A stretch of 64,000 nucleotides of DNA from Thermasporomyces composti (lineage in GTDB: Bacteria > Actinomycetota > Actinomycetes > Propionibacteriales > Actinopolymorphaceae): positions 3,038,001 through 3,102,000 of the forward strand of contig NZ_QTUC01000001.1 of the NCBI RefSeq assembly GCF_003386795.1, written 5' to 3'. The notes under the pieces were generated by a model that did no database searches, had not been told where the DNA came from, and was given only the letters and a program-made list of their open reading frames with translations. This document shows positions 25,887 through 34,419 of this stretch, in pieces; the stretch's first letter is position 1, and each line of letters opens with the position of its first letter. A program made the translations under genes and the position numbers.

Positions 25887-27296
25887 TTAGTAGGCGAACG
25901 TGAGGGCGCGGTCGGAGTCGTCCTTGGCGGTGTCGGAGTCCGGCAGGACCTCCGCCTCCGTCGGGGGGCCTTGCTTGGCGAACCGGACCATGAGGCCCGC
26001 CTCGATGACCGCGAGCACGCCGTACAGGACGGTCAGCGCGATGAGGGAGATGAGCATGGAGGCGGCGGTGACGCCGGGGGAGAGGCTGGCCGAGGTCTTC
26101 AGCACGCCGTAGACGGCCCAGGGCTGGCGGCCCATCTCGGTGAAGATCCAGCCGACGGAGTTGGCGATGAACGGCAGGGCCAGCGAGAGGACACCGATCC
26201 TCCAGACCCAGCGGTTCTTGGGCAGCCGTCCCCGTCGGATCAGCCACAGGCCGACGAGCGCGAGGCCGGCGGTGAGGAAGCCGATGCCGACCATGAGCCG
26301 GAACGTCCAGTACGTGACCGGGATGATCGGGCGGTAGTCGCCGGGACCGTACGTTTCCTGCGCGGCGGCTTGGAGGTCGTTGATGCCTTCGACCTTGCCG
26401 TCGAAGTCGCCGGTGGCGAGGAAGGAGAGCACCTTCGGCACCCGGACGCTGAAGACCTCCTCGCTGCCGTCGAGCGTGCCGACGGTGAACAGGGAGAACG
26501 CCGCGGGCTGCTCGGTCTCGTACAGGGCCTCAGCCGCCGCCATCTTCATCGGCTGCTGCTCGGTCATGAGCTTGCCCTGGAGGTCACCGCTCACCGCCAC
26601 GCCGAGGGAGGCGATGAGCGTGACGACCAGGGCCATCTTCAGCGACGGCCGGAAGACCTCGACGTGCTTGCCGCGGGCGAGGTGCCAGGCGCTGATCCCG
26701 ACGATGAACAGCCCCGCGGTGAGGTAGGACGCCGCGATGGTGTGCGGGAACGTGGTGAGCATCGTCGAGTTGGTCAGCACCGCCACGAAGTCGGTGAGCT
26801 CGGCGCGGCCGGTGGCCTCGTTGATGCGGTAGCCGACCGGGTGCTGCATCCAGGAGTTGGCCGCGAGGATGAAGTACGCCGAGAGCGTCGTGCCCAGCGC
26901 GACCATCCACATGCACGCGGCGTGGAGCTTCTTCGGCAGCTTGTCCCACCCGAAGATCCACAGGCCGAGGAACGTCGACTCCATGAAGAAGGCGAGCAGT
27001 CCCTCGATCGCAAGGGGTGCGCCGAAGATGTCGCCGACGAACCGGGAGTACTCCGACCAGTTCATGCCGAACTGGAACTCCTGGACGATCCCGGTGACGA
27101 CGCCCATCGCGAAGTTGATGAGGAAGAGCTTCCCCCAGAACTTCGTGGCCCGCAGGTAGGCGACCTTGCCGGTACGGATCCACGCGGTCTCGAGACCGGC
27201 GACGAGAGCGGACAGGCCGATCGTCAGGGGGACGAAGAGGAAGTGGTAGACGGTGGTGATCCCGAACTGCCACCGCGCGATGTCGAGTGGGTCCAT
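25887..27296 (-). CDS. cydA: Cytochrome bd oxidase subunit I
   Basis: 469 aa; ATG 27296 with GGGGAGG 7 nt upstream. About nine membrane helices. Haem ligands by alignment with the E. coli protein are His18 (TTVYHFLFVPLTIG) and His185 (TTFPHTIAAS); Glu98 and Glu106 (AIEGLLAFFMESTFLGLW) match the conserved proton-path glutamates. The quinol-binding Q loop is short (the 'S' type), running up to GDYRPIIPVTYWTFRLMVGIG-like sequence. First gene of cydA-cydB-cydD-cydC-orf. The promoter region carries a palindrome array (27330-27372) that probably binds a repressor. Confidence 0.96.
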   Translation of the reverse strand: MDPLDIARWQFGITTVYHFLFVPLTIGLSALVAGLETAWIRTGKVAYLRATKFWGKLFLINFAMGVVTGIVQEFQFGMNWSEYSRFVGDIFGAPLAIEGLLAFFMESTFLGLWIFGWDKLPKKLHAACMWMVALGTTLSAYFILAANSWMQHPVGYRINEATGRAELTDFVAVLTNSTMLTTFPHTIAASYLTAGLFIVGISAWHLARGKHVEVFRPSLKMALVVTLIASLGVAVSGDLQGKLMTEQQPMKMAAAEALYETEQPAAFSLFTVGTLDGSEEVFSVRVPKVLSFLATGDFDGKVEGINDLQAAAQETYGPGDYRPIIPVTYWTFRLMVGIGFLTAGLALVGLWLIRRGRLPKNRWVWRIGVLSLALPFIANSVGWIFTEMGRQPWAVYGVLKTSASLSPGVTAASMLISLIALTVLYGVLAVIEAGLMVRFAKQGPPTEAEVLPDSDTAKDDSDRALTFAY

Positions 27297-27329
27297 CCCG
27301 AGGCCTCCCCGGAGCGCACGACGACTCCC

Positions 27330-27372
27330 GTAGTACTACAAGCAGTCGTAATTCTACAGGTCGTAGTACTAC
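27330..27372 (-). promoter_or_regulatory. Palindrome array over the cydA promoter
   Basis: The perfect 10-bp palindrome GTAGTACTAC occurs twice (27330-27339 and 27363-27372), with centres 33 bp apart, about three helical turns. A near copy (GTAATTCTAC, 27348-27357) lies between. Read on the minus strand, the near copy contains TAGAAT (27356-27351), 5/6 to the -10 consensus, with ACCACA 17 nt upstream as a weak -35. Protein bound to the palindromes would cover the -10/-35 spacer and the transcription start. The sequence is not a Rex (TTGTGA-N6-TCACAA) site. TACTAC-type half-sites recall BlaI/CopY-family operators, but the regulator is not in the window. Confidence 0.6.
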
Positions 27373-27555
27373 GTGTGGTCGTTGTTTGCGTCACAGGTCG
27401 ACTCCCGACGCGCGGTTGGACCCGGGAGCGGCCCCTGACCGGCGTCGGCCGGGTACGACGGCTTCCGCTCCCGGACTTGCGGGTCCCCTCGTGGAAGGTC
27501 CTGGCGTACGTTGAACCGCCGAGACGCGAGCCGCTGTCGCGGCGTGCGGTGCTGT

Positions 27556-27594
27556 CCGAGCGAGCGGACCGGCCGAGCGAGCGGACCGGCCGAG
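27556..27594. repeat. 17-bp tandem repeat (2.3 copies)
   Basis: The unit CCGAGCGAGCGGACCGG occurs at 27556-27572 and 27573-27589, with a further CCGAG to 27594. It lies 17 bp upstream of the first SDR gene, within its untranslated leader. It is a GC-rich simple duplication with no dyad symmetry that I can see. Confidence 0.75.
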
Positions 27595-27610
27595 AGGGAG
27601 GGTTGCCGCG

Positions 27611-28378
27611 ATGGGGTTGGAGGTGTTCAGGCTCGACGGGCGGGTCGCCGTCGTGACCGGCGGCAACCGGGGCCTCGGGCGGGTGATGGCCCGCGCGTTG
27701 GCCGGCGCGGGCGCCGACGTGGCGGTCGTGAGCAGGCAGCAGGCTCAAGCAGAGCAGGCCGCCACCGAGATCGGGAAAGAGACCGGACGCCAAACGCTCG
27801 GCGTCGGCGCCGACGTCACCCGCGTCGACGACGTCGAGCGCATGGTGGCGACGGTGCTGGATCGGTTCGGCCAGGTCGACATCCTGATCAACAACGCCGG
27901 CGTCAACATCCGCAAGCCGATCGAGGACTTCGACGAGGACAGCTGGGACCTCGTGCAGGCCACCAACCTCAAGGCGCCGTACCTGTGCGCGCGGGCGGTC
28001 GCCCCCCACATGAAGGCGCGCCGCTACGGACGGGTCATCAACGTCGGTTCCATGCTCGGGATGACCGCGCTGCCCGACCGGAGCGCGTACTGCTCCAGCA
28101 AGGCGGGCGTCATCCAGCTCACCAAGGTCCTGGCCCTGGAGTGGGCGAGCCACGGCATCACCGTCAACGCCTTGTGCCCCGGACCGTTCGCCACCGACCT
28201 GAACATCCCCGTCCTGGAGAACCCAGAGACGAACAAGTACTTCGTCGACCGCATCCCGCTCGGCCGGTGGGGCGATCCCAACGAGATCGGCGGCGCGGCG
28301 ATCTTCCTCGCCTCCGACGCCTCCAGCTTCATGACGGGGGCCGCGTTGGTCGTCGACGGCGGGTGGACGGCGCAGTGA
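27611..28378 (+). CDS. SDR-family oxidoreductase (gluconate 5-dehydrogenase/3-ketoacyl reductase-like)
   Basis: 255 aa classical short-chain dehydrogenase. Cofactor motif TGGNRGLG near the N-terminus, NNAG in the middle, catalytic Ser in NVGSMLG and the YxxxK pair in SAYCSSKAG; the C-terminus ends DGGWTAQ as usual. GGGAGGG precedes the ATG. It resembles sugar-acid and polyol dehydrogenases more than fatty-acid reductases. It is the first of three overlapping genes (SDR, TIM-barrel isomerase, SDR), an arrangement typical of small carbohydrate-oxidation operons; the substrate is not known. Confidence 0.9.
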   Translation: MGLEVFRLDGRVAVVTGGNRGLGRVMARALAGAGADVAVVSRQQAQAEQAATEIGKETGRQTLGVGADVTRVDDVERMVATVLDRFGQVDILINNAGVNIRKPIEDFDEDSWDLVQATNLKAPYLCARAVAPHMKARRYGRVINVGSMLGMTALPDRSAYCSSKAGVIQLTKVLALEWASHGITVNALCPGPFATDLNIPVLENPETNKYFVDRIPLGRWGDPNEIGGAAIFLASDASSFMTGAALVVDGGWTAQ

Positions 28379-29397
28379 CGGGCTCGACGATGCGGGTCGG
28401 TCTGTCGGTCTACGGCACCACGTACAGCATGGGCCTGCGGCCGGAGGCCGGCCGCCCGCAGGTCACCGCGCGTGACGTGATGGACCAGGCGATCGGGTAC
28501 GGCCTCGCCGGTGTGGAGCTACCAGCGACCATGGTCGAGGCCGGGGACGTCGACGAGCTCCGTCGGTACGCCGCTGAGCGAGGCTTGTTCATCACCGTCG
28601 ACACCGGCGGCTACGACCCCGACGCGCTCGCCCGAGTCATCGACCTCGCCCGCCGGGTCGGGGCGGCGACCGTGCGGACTGTCGTGGGGGGCGCCAAGAT
28701 CGGCGGCGACCGGCGGCCGTTGGCCGGCCGATGGCAAGCCTTCCTTGACGAGGTTCTGGCGAAGCTACGGAAGGCGGTCGAGTACGCCGAGCGGGCCGGC
28801 GTCACGCTCGCGGTCGAGAACCACCAGGACCTCGCGTCCGAGGAGCTGCTGTGGCTGTGTGAGTCGATCGGGTCGCCGTTCTTCGGCATCAACCTCGACA
28901 GCGGAAATCCCCTGGCCACCGCCGAGGAGCCGGTCGAGTACTTCCGCCGCGTCGCGCCGTACGTCAAGAACGTCCACCTCAAGGACTACTGGGTGTGGCT
29001 GAGTGAAGAGGGGTACCGGCTCGTGCGGTGTCCTCTCGGCCAAGGGTTGACCGATTTCCCGGCCCTGCTCGACATCCTCGACCAGGCCGTGCCCGGGGTG
29101 ACCATGGCGATCGAGCTCGGCGCGCTGGAGGCGCGCCACATCCGGGTGTTCGCCGCTGACTTCTGGCCGGACTACCCGCCCCGCACGGCGGCGCAGCTCG
29201 TCGAGGCGCTGCGGGTGGTCCACCAGAACGCGCGTGGCGGCGGTGACTGGCGGACCCCCTACGAGCGGGGCGAGCCGCCGGAGGTCATCGCGGCCTACGA
29301 GGAGCGGCAGCTCCTCCAGAGTGTCGCGTACGTGCACGCGCTCGCCGCCGAGCGAGGGAAGCAGGGCGAGCGGCCTGACCGAACGGAGCCTCGGTGA
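28375..29397 (+). CDS. Sugar phosphate isomerase/epimerase-like TIM-barrel protein
   Basis: 340 aa from GTG 28375, which overlaps the TGA of the SDR gene (GTGA). An ATG at 28390 is a possible alternative start. Xylose-isomerase-like TIM barrel (AP_endonuc_2 family) with metal-binding residues in order: Glu in LAVENHQD, Asp in GINLDSGNP, His in NVHLKDY and Glu in MAIELGAL. Members isomerise or epimerise keto sugars, or dehydrate inosose derivatives, with a divalent metal. Position between two SDRs suggests oxidation of a sugar, isomerisation of the keto product and reduction or further oxidation. That order is inferred. Confidence 0.85.
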   Translation: MTGSTMRVGLSVYGTTYSMGLRPEAGRPQVTARDVMDQAIGYGLAGVELPATMVEAGDVDELRRYAAERGLFITVDTGGYDPDALARVIDLARRVGAATVRTVVGGAKIGGDRRPLAGRWQAFLDEVLAKLRKAVEYAERAGVTLAVENHQDLASEELLWLCESIGSPFFGINLDSGNPLATAEEPVEYFRRVAPYVKNVHLKDYWVWLSEEGYRLVRCPLGQGLTDFPALLDILDQAVPGVTMAIELGALEARHIRVFAADFWPDYPPRTAAQLVEALRVVHQNARGGGDWRTPYERGEPPEVIAAYEERQLLQSVAYVHALAAERGKQGERPDRTEPR

Positions 29398-30170
29398 TGG
29401 CGGACCTTTCCGGCAAGGTCGCCCTCGTCACGGGGTCGAGCCGGGGCCTCGGCCGCCACTACGCGCACCACCTCGCCCAGGCGGGCGCGGACGTCGTCAT
29501 CCACGACCTTCGGTCGGACTCGGCGGCTGAGTTCGGTGAGGCCAAGTCCGGAGAGGCGGTCGCCGACGAGATCCGATCCTTCGGACGGCGGTCCGCGTTC
29601 TATCCGGCCGACCTCACCGACCCGCGCCAGACCGCCGGTCTGGTACAGCAGGTCGTCGCTGACTTCGGTCGGATCGACATCCTCGTCAACAACGCGGGCG
29701 GGGACATCGGCGCCCGCACCCCTCGACCGACCCCGAACACCGCCCTCGACATCGAGCCGGACGACATCCGCTCCGTCCTCGAGCGCAACCTGCTCACCAC
29801 GATGTATGCGTGCAAGTACGTCGGACAGCACATGCGCGAACGGCGGGCCGGCAAGATCGTCAACATCGGCTCGGTCGCCGGCCACCTGCCCGCCCGTGAG
29901 GGCGTCGTCTACGCGGCGGCCAAGGCCGCGATCGCGCACTACACCCGGTGCCTGGCGGAGGAGCTGCGGCCGTACGAGGTCAACGTCAACTGCCTCGCGC
30001 CGGCGCCGACGTACACGGGTCGCTTCCTCGCCACCCGCAGCGTCCCGGCGCACGACGACGCGTCCCGGCTGCGGCGCGTCGCCCAGCCAGAGGACATGGC
30101 GTCCATCGTGCTGTTCCTCGCCGGCCCGGAGTCCGACCGCCTCACCGGCGAGACGATCGTGTGCTGGTGA
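29397..30170 (+). CDS. SDR-family oxidoreductase
   Basis: 257 aa from ATG 29397, which shares one base with the TGA of the isomerase gene; a GTG one codon earlier is also possible. Cofactor motif TGSSRGLG, NNAGG, catalytic Ser in NIGSVAGH and the pair VVYAAAKAA (Tyr and Lys). An insert after NNAGG (about residues 100-115) is longer than in the first SDR. The C-terminus ends in ETIVCW rather than the usual DGG, so the dimer end differs. Last gene of the three-gene sugar operon; the next gene is convergent 32 bp downstream. Confidence 0.88.
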   Translation: MADLSGKVALVTGSSRGLGRHYAHHLAQAGADVVIHDLRSDSAAEFGEAKSGEAVADEIRSFGRRSAFYPADLTDPRQTAGLVQQVVADFGRIDILVNNAGGDIGARTPRPTPNTALDIEPDDIRSVLERNLLTTMYACKYVGQHMRERRAGKIVNIGSVAGHLPAREGVVYAAAKAAIAHYTRCLAEELRPYEVNVNCLAPAPTYTGRFLATRSVPAHDDASRLRRVAQPEDMASIVLFLAGPESDRLTGETIVCW

Positions 30171-30202
30171 GGCGGTCGGCCACCGGCGAGGGGGAAGGGG
30201 AT

Positions 30203-31186
30203 TCAGGACCAGTACACGACGACCTTGTCGCCGACTTTCGCTTCGTTGAACAGCTTCTCCAGCTTGTTCCAGTCACGGATGTTGACGCAGCCGTGGGAGC
30301 AGCCGTTGTAGCCGCGGGCGGCGAAGTCGTCGGAGTAGTGGACGGCCTGGTGCCCGCTGAAGAACAGGGAGAAGGGCATCCGCGTGTTGTAGAACTTCGA
30401 GTAGCCGTGACGCACCTTAGCGTTGACCCGGAACAGGCCCTCTCGCGTGGGCGAGGACTTGCAGCCGAACCGCGCGTCCATCGTCAACCGAACCTTGCCG
30501 TCCACCACCCAGCGCAGCGTGCGGGTCGACTTGTCGACGCAGATGGCTCGGCCGGTCGTGCACCGGGGGTCGAGCGTGCCGGGCTGGTTCGGCGCGGACG
30601 TGGGCTTCGGCGGATACATCTCATCGCGCGTCGGCTCGCGGGTCTTGTCCTTGAGAACCCGCCAGGTGGCGGCGTCCACGAAGCCGAGCTGTCGGAGGTC
30701 GTGACGGGCCTGCAAGCTCGTGACGGCCTTCCGGGTGGCGGTGCCGAAGTAGCCGTCGACCCACTCGGTGGAGAGCAGCCCGAGCTGAGCCAGCCGCGCC
30801 TCCAGCTCCCGCACCTGGGTGCCCCGGTCCTCGAGCTTCATGACGGCCGGCGGCAGGGGCTGTGTGGTGGCGGTGGGAGTCGGGGCAGGTGTCTCCGGGG
30901 CGGGTGCGGTCGTCGTCGGGGTGGGTGTCCGCTGAGGGGGTGTCGGCGTCATCGGCCGAACCGTCGGCGTCGGGATGTCGGTCGGCAGAGGGGCCAGGGT
31001 CAGTGTGGGCCGATGCGTCGGCCTCGGCGGCTCGATCGTCGGCGTCGCCTGCCGTTCCCCGTCGGTGCTGACCGCCCAGGTGGCACTCTGGGACGTGGTG
31101 AACGGTGGCAGGCCCCGCGCGAAGGCGACGCCGCCGGCGACCGTCACGCCGACCGCGATCATCGCGGCCAACAGACGAGCGCGCAT
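30203..31186 (-). CDS. L,D-transpeptidase with peptidoglycan-binding domain
   Basis: 327 aa. N-terminal signal/anchor helix (LLAAMIAVGVTVAGGVAFA); a Pro/Thr-rich linker (residues about 45-115) that would span the cell wall; a PG_binding_1 domain (GYFGTATRKAVTSLQ, VDAATWRVLKD); and a C-terminal YkuD catalytic domain with AVHYSDDF and the active-site motif SHGCVNIRD (Cys nucleophile, His). Such enzymes form 3-3 cross-links between meso-diaminopimelate residues of peptidoglycan or attach proteins to it. It is transcribed divergently from the GH53 gene with a 223-bp gap, and is probably monocistronic. Confidence 0.92.
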   Translation of the reverse strand: MRARLLAAMIAVGVTVAGGVAFARGLPPFTTSQSATWAVSTDGERQATPTIEPPRPTHRPTLTLAPLPTDIPTPTVRPMTPTPPQRTPTPTTTAPAPETPAPTPTATTQPLPPAVMKLEDRGTQVRELEARLAQLGLLSTEWVDGYFGTATRKAVTSLQARHDLRQLGFVDAATWRVLKDKTREPTRDEMYPPKPTSAPNQPGTLDPRCTTGRAICVDKSTRTLRWVVDGKVRLTMDARFGCKSSPTREGLFRVNAKVRHGYSKFYNTRMPFSLFFSGHQAVHYSDDFAARGYNGCSHGCVNIRDWNKLEKLFNEAKVGDKVVVYWS

Positions 31187-31409
31187 GAACTTCCCCCTCT
31201 GTCAGTCGTGGTGCGTCACTCGATAGATGCCGCTGGGCGGTCGCCGGTTGCTTGAGTCTCCGAATCCTCGAGTCACGTTCTGGTCACGATGATCCTCGTG
31301 CCTCGTCGGGCTCGACGGCGTCCGAGGGTGGCACTCGCCGCGCCTTCAACGGCGCGGCTCACGTGGCTAGCGTGATCACGACCGTGCGTGCCCAGTCGGG
31401 GACGGTGTC

Positions 31410-32624
31410 ATGGAGTCGTGGTCGTCGAGTGAGCGGCAGGAGCTGTCCCGGCCCAGCCGGCGCCTGGTGCTGGCGGCCGCCACGGCGTTACCGCTGGCGG
31501 GCGCCGGGACCGGCACCGCGCACGCCGGCGCTCAGCCTAGAGGGCTGAGCGTGCGGGGAGCCGACATCTCCTTCACCCTGCAGGAGGAGGCGGTCGGCAA
31601 CCAGGTGCGTGACCTGCACGGGCGGGTTCGGCCCATCGAGAGGATCCTCCGCGCCTACGGCGGCACCCATGTGCGGCTGCGGGTGTGGACGGACCCGCCT
31701 CCGGGCTACAGCGACCTGGACTCGGCGCTCGAGCTCGGCCGCCGGGCCCACCGGGCCGGCCTACGCATCCTGCTCAACCTGCACTACAGCGACTTCTGGG
31801 CCGACCCAGGGAAGCAGCCGACTCCCGTCGCGTGGCGCGGACAGGACCTGCCGACGCTCGCCGAGACCGTCCGCCGGTACACCCGCGAGGTGGTCGCCGC
31901 GTTCGTCAGACAGCGGACGCCGGTCGACATGATCCAGATCGGCAACGAGATCACCTCGGGCATGCTCCACCCGGTCGGCGAGCTGTATCCGACCGACGGG
32001 CGGCCTCCGCAGTGGTCGGCGTTCACGACCCTGCTCAAGGCCGGTATCACCGGCGCCCGGGAAGGGGCGCCCAGAGCCCACCGGCCGCGGGTCATGCTGC
32101 ACATCGACCGGGGCGGTGACAACGGCGGCGCGCGGTGGTTCTTCGACCACATGGTCGAGTTCGGCGTGCCGTTCGACATCATCGGGCTCTCCTACTACCC
32201 GATCTGGCATGGGCCGCTGGTCGCTCTCCAGTCGAACCTGCACGACCTCGCCGCCCGCTACGACAAGGACATCGTGGTCGTCGAGACCGCCTACCCTTGG
32301 ACGACGGAGAACGGTGACGAGCTGACGAACTTCTACACCGGTGAGGTGCCGCTGCCGGACGAGGCGACCTATCCGCCCACTCCGCAGGGGCAGGCCGGCT
32401 ACTTCGAGGCGTTGCGCGAGATCCTGCTCGGCGTACCGCGGGGGCGCGGCCTCGGCTTCTTCGACTTCGAGCCGGGGTGGCTGCCCGGGGTGGGCTGGGA
32501 GCCGGGCGCCGGCACCCCCAACGACAACCTCACCATGTTCGACTTCGAGGGCTACGGTCTTCCCTCGCTTCACGCGTTCCGGCCGCCGCACGCGCGGGGC
32601 AACCGTGCCGGCGTTCCGTCGTGA
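31410..32624 (+). CDS. Exported GH53 arabinogalactan endo-beta-1,4-galactanase
   Basis: 404 aa. The N-terminus (RPSRRLVLAAATALPLAGAG, cleavage near AHA-G) is a twin-arginine-like signal. The catalytic barrel shows GH53 landmarks: RGADISFTLQEE, HVRLRVWTDPP, NLHYSDFWADPGKQ, the acid/base Glu in QIGNEI, GLSYYPIWHG and the nucleophile in VVVETAYPW. Family members cut beta-1,4-galactan side chains of pectin (type I arabinogalactan). No extra binding module. A GH32 gene follows 95 bp downstream and an exported beta-helix protein after that, so this is a small plant-polysaccharide locus. Confidence 0.92.
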   Translation: MESWSSSERQELSRPSRRLVLAAATALPLAGAGTGTAHAGAQPRGLSVRGADISFTLQEEAVGNQVRDLHGRVRPIERILRAYGGTHVRLRVWTDPPPGYSDLDSALELGRRAHRAGLRILLNLHYSDFWADPGKQPTPVAWRGQDLPTLAETVRRYTREVVAAFVRQRTPVDMIQIGNEITSGMLHPVGELYPTDGRPPQWSAFTTLLKAGITGAREGAPRAHRPRVMLHIDRGGDNGGARWFFDHMVEFGVPFDIIGLSYYPIWHGPLVALQSNLHDLAARYDKDIVVVETAYPWTTENGDELTNFYTGEVPLPDEATYPPTPQGQAGYFEALREILLGVPRGRGLGFFDFEPGWLPGVGWEPGAGTPNDNLTMFDFEGYGLPSLHAFRPPHARGNRAGVPS

Positions 32625-32719
32625 CGTGGAAGGCTGGGCGCCGGCCGCGCGAGGACGCTGACCGACCTTCGCCCTTCGCGCTGCCGATCGCGTCGGCCCG
32701 ACCGAGGAGTGTGGGAGGT

Positions 32720-34141
32720 GTGGTGGCCCCAGCGAACGCGGCCTGTCGGCGGGAGGACTATCCGGAGTTCCCCTACCCGGACACTGACTACCAGGAGGAC
32801 AACCGGGGGCAGTTCCACTTCAGCGCGCGCGGGGGATGGATCAACGACGTCAACGCCCCGCTGTATTACCGCGGCGTCTACCACCTGTACTTCCAGCACA
32901 ACCCGCACGGGCTGGCCTGGGGCACCATGCACTGGGGACACGCCACGAGCGAGGACCTCGTGCACTGGACGCAGCAACCCGTCGCGCTTCAACCCGGCGT
33001 TCACCCCGGTGACCTGTTCTCAGGTGGGGGCGTGGTCGACACCGCCAACGTGAGCCGGCTCAGACACGGCGAGCACGACCCGATCCTGGTCTACTCCGGT
33101 ACGAACGGCGTGACAGTCTTCTACTCCCTCGACGGCGGGTACACGTTCGAGGCCTACGACGAAGGCCGGCCGGTCGTCGTCCCGGCGGGGACGAGCCGGG
33201 ATCCCATGGTGTTCCGGAACGAGCCCGCCGGAGCTTGGGGCATGGTCGTCTGGTCCGATGAGGGCGGCAACGGCGTGAACTTCTACACCTCGCGCAACCT
33301 CCTGGACTGGACGTTCGCCTCCCGCTACCAGGCGGACTGGCTGTTCGAGTGTCCCAACCTCGTCGCGATGCCGCTGGACGGTGACCCGTCAGCCATCCGG
33401 TGGATGCTGCACGCCGCCAGCGGGGAGTACGTGGTCGGCGACTTCGACGGGGCGACGTTCACGTCCGACTGGGCCAGCCCGAAGCGGATCAACCAGGGCC
33501 CGGCTGCCTTCGACGGCTCGTACTATGCCGGGCTGACCTTCGCCAACATGCCCGACAACCGGGTCGTCTCCATGGCCTGGCAGCCGGGCAATCGTGGCTC
33601 CGTCTGGACCGGCAACCTGACCTTTCCGGTCGAGCTTCGGCTCACGTCGTTCGATGACGGTCCACGGGTCGTCGCCACACCGGTGCGCGAGATCGAGAAG
33701 CTCCGTGTCTCCCGCCGCACCTGGCCGGAAGGTGTGCTGGACGAGCGAGAGGCCGCCCGGCTCCTCGCCGACGTCCGCGCGGACACCTACGAGATCGACG
33801 CCGAGTTCGACGTCTCCGGCTTTCCCGAGTCCCGCTTCGGCTTTCGGCTGCGCACCGGCGGGCCTGGGTCGGGGTACGAGGTCCGGTACGACACAACCAG
33901 CCAGACGCTCGACGGCGTCCCGCTCTCGCCCGTGGACGGTCGAGTCAGGATTCGCCTGCTCGTCGACCGTGGCCAGCTCGAGGTCTTCGGGAACGACGGC
34001 GAGCTCTACCGCAGCCTCAACGTCGACTTCGGCGGCATGGCGGGAGACGGCATCGAGCTGGTCGTCGACGGCCGGGTACGCCTCCACTCACTCGCGGTGC
34101 ACGAGCTGGGCTCGATCTGGCGCGGGGAGCAATGTCCATGA
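32720..34141 (+). CDS. GH32 fructan hydrolase (levanase/inulinase/sucrose-6-phosphate hydrolase type)
   Basis: 473 aa from GTG 32720 (GTG 32723 is also possible; GAGGAG and GGGAGG precede them). Five-bladed propeller plus C-terminal beta-sandwich. The three GH32 acidic residues are visible: nucleophile Asp43 (GGWINDVNAP, where most have WINDPNG), transition-state stabiliser Asp161 (SRDP) and acid/base Glu210 (WLFECPNL). No signal peptide, so it probably hydrolyses imported fructosides in the cytoplasm. It lies between exported GH53 and beta-helix proteins on the same strand. A frame open back to 32477 overlaps GH53 and gives no plausible leader. Confidence 0.9.
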   Translation: MVAPANAACRREDYPEFPYPDTDYQEDNRGQFHFSARGGWINDVNAPLYYRGVYHLYFQHNPHGLAWGTMHWGHATSEDLVHWTQQPVALQPGVHPGDLFSGGGVVDTANVSRLRHGEHDPILVYSGTNGVTVFYSLDGGYTFEAYDEGRPVVVPAGTSRDPMVFRNEPAGAWGMVVWSDEGGNGVNFYTSRNLLDWTFASRYQADWLFECPNLVAMPLDGDPSAIRWMLHAASGEYVVGDFDGATFTSDWASPKRINQGPAAFDGSYYAGLTFANMPDNRVVSMAWQPGNRGSVWTGNLTFPVELRLTSFDDGPRVVATPVREIEKLRVSRRTWPEGVLDEREAARLLADVRADTYEIDAEFDVSGFPESRFGFRLRTGGPGSGYEVRYDTTSQTLDGVPLSPVDGRVRIRLLVDRGQLEVFGNDGELYRSLNVDFGGMAGDGIELVVDGRVRLHSLAVHELGSIWRGEQCP

Positions 34142-34310
34142 ACCCCGACCGGCGCCGCGAGGCTCACGACGGCGTGCTTCATCGGCTCGCTTCAACCCGA
34201 TCATGGGGCCCACGTCGCACAGCCGTCGAGGGTGCGGGTTGCGGCCTCAGAACTGCGAGCGGAACCGCTCGCCACGGGCGGAGCCGATCGTGAGCGGCCT
34301 TATTCGGACA

Positions 34311-34328
34311 GTGACATTGGTGACATAG
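34311..34328 (+). promoter_or_regulatory. Direct repeat upstream of the beta-helix gene
   Basis: GTGACATTG (34311-34319) is followed head to tail by GTGACATAG (34320-34328), 7 of 7 core bases identical. It lies about 90 bp before ATG 34420, in a 278-bp gap with locally lower GC. It could be a regulator site; no -35/-10 pair is convincing nearby. The function is a guess. Confidence 0.3.
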
Positions 34329-34419
34329 CGGACGAAACCGCCCTATCCTCCCGCTACCGCGTTCCCGACGTTTGCGGACGACTCGTTTTTTGGGGACGTT
34401 CTGATGGAAGGATGAGGCA

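Larger units (their letters stand above)
27297..27610. other. Divergent intergenic region between cydA and the SDR operon
   Basis: This 314-bp gap holds the palindrome array described above and, near the SDR end, a 17-bp unit CCGAGCGAGCGGACCGG repeated twice head to tail (27556-27572, 27573-27589) plus a partial copy. GGGAGGG precedes the SDR ATG. I find no convincing promoter for the plus-strand operon and no RNA gene. Confidence 0.5.

Noticed and set aside
27330-27372. Rex-binding site upstream of cydA
   Set aside because: The palindromes do not contain TTGTGA-N6-TCACAA; the motif is different.
24891-27656. A 921-codon open frame on the plus strand opposite the cyd genes
   Set aside because: It is the GC-rich mirror of cydA/cydB, rich in Asp/Arg/Gly with no family features, and lies fully antisense to well-supported genes.
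31187-31409. Riboswitch (ydaO/c-di-AMP type) before the L,D-transpeptidase gene
   Set aside because: Such elements occur before cell-wall genes in actinobacteria, but I could not find the conserved segments in this 223-bp gap.
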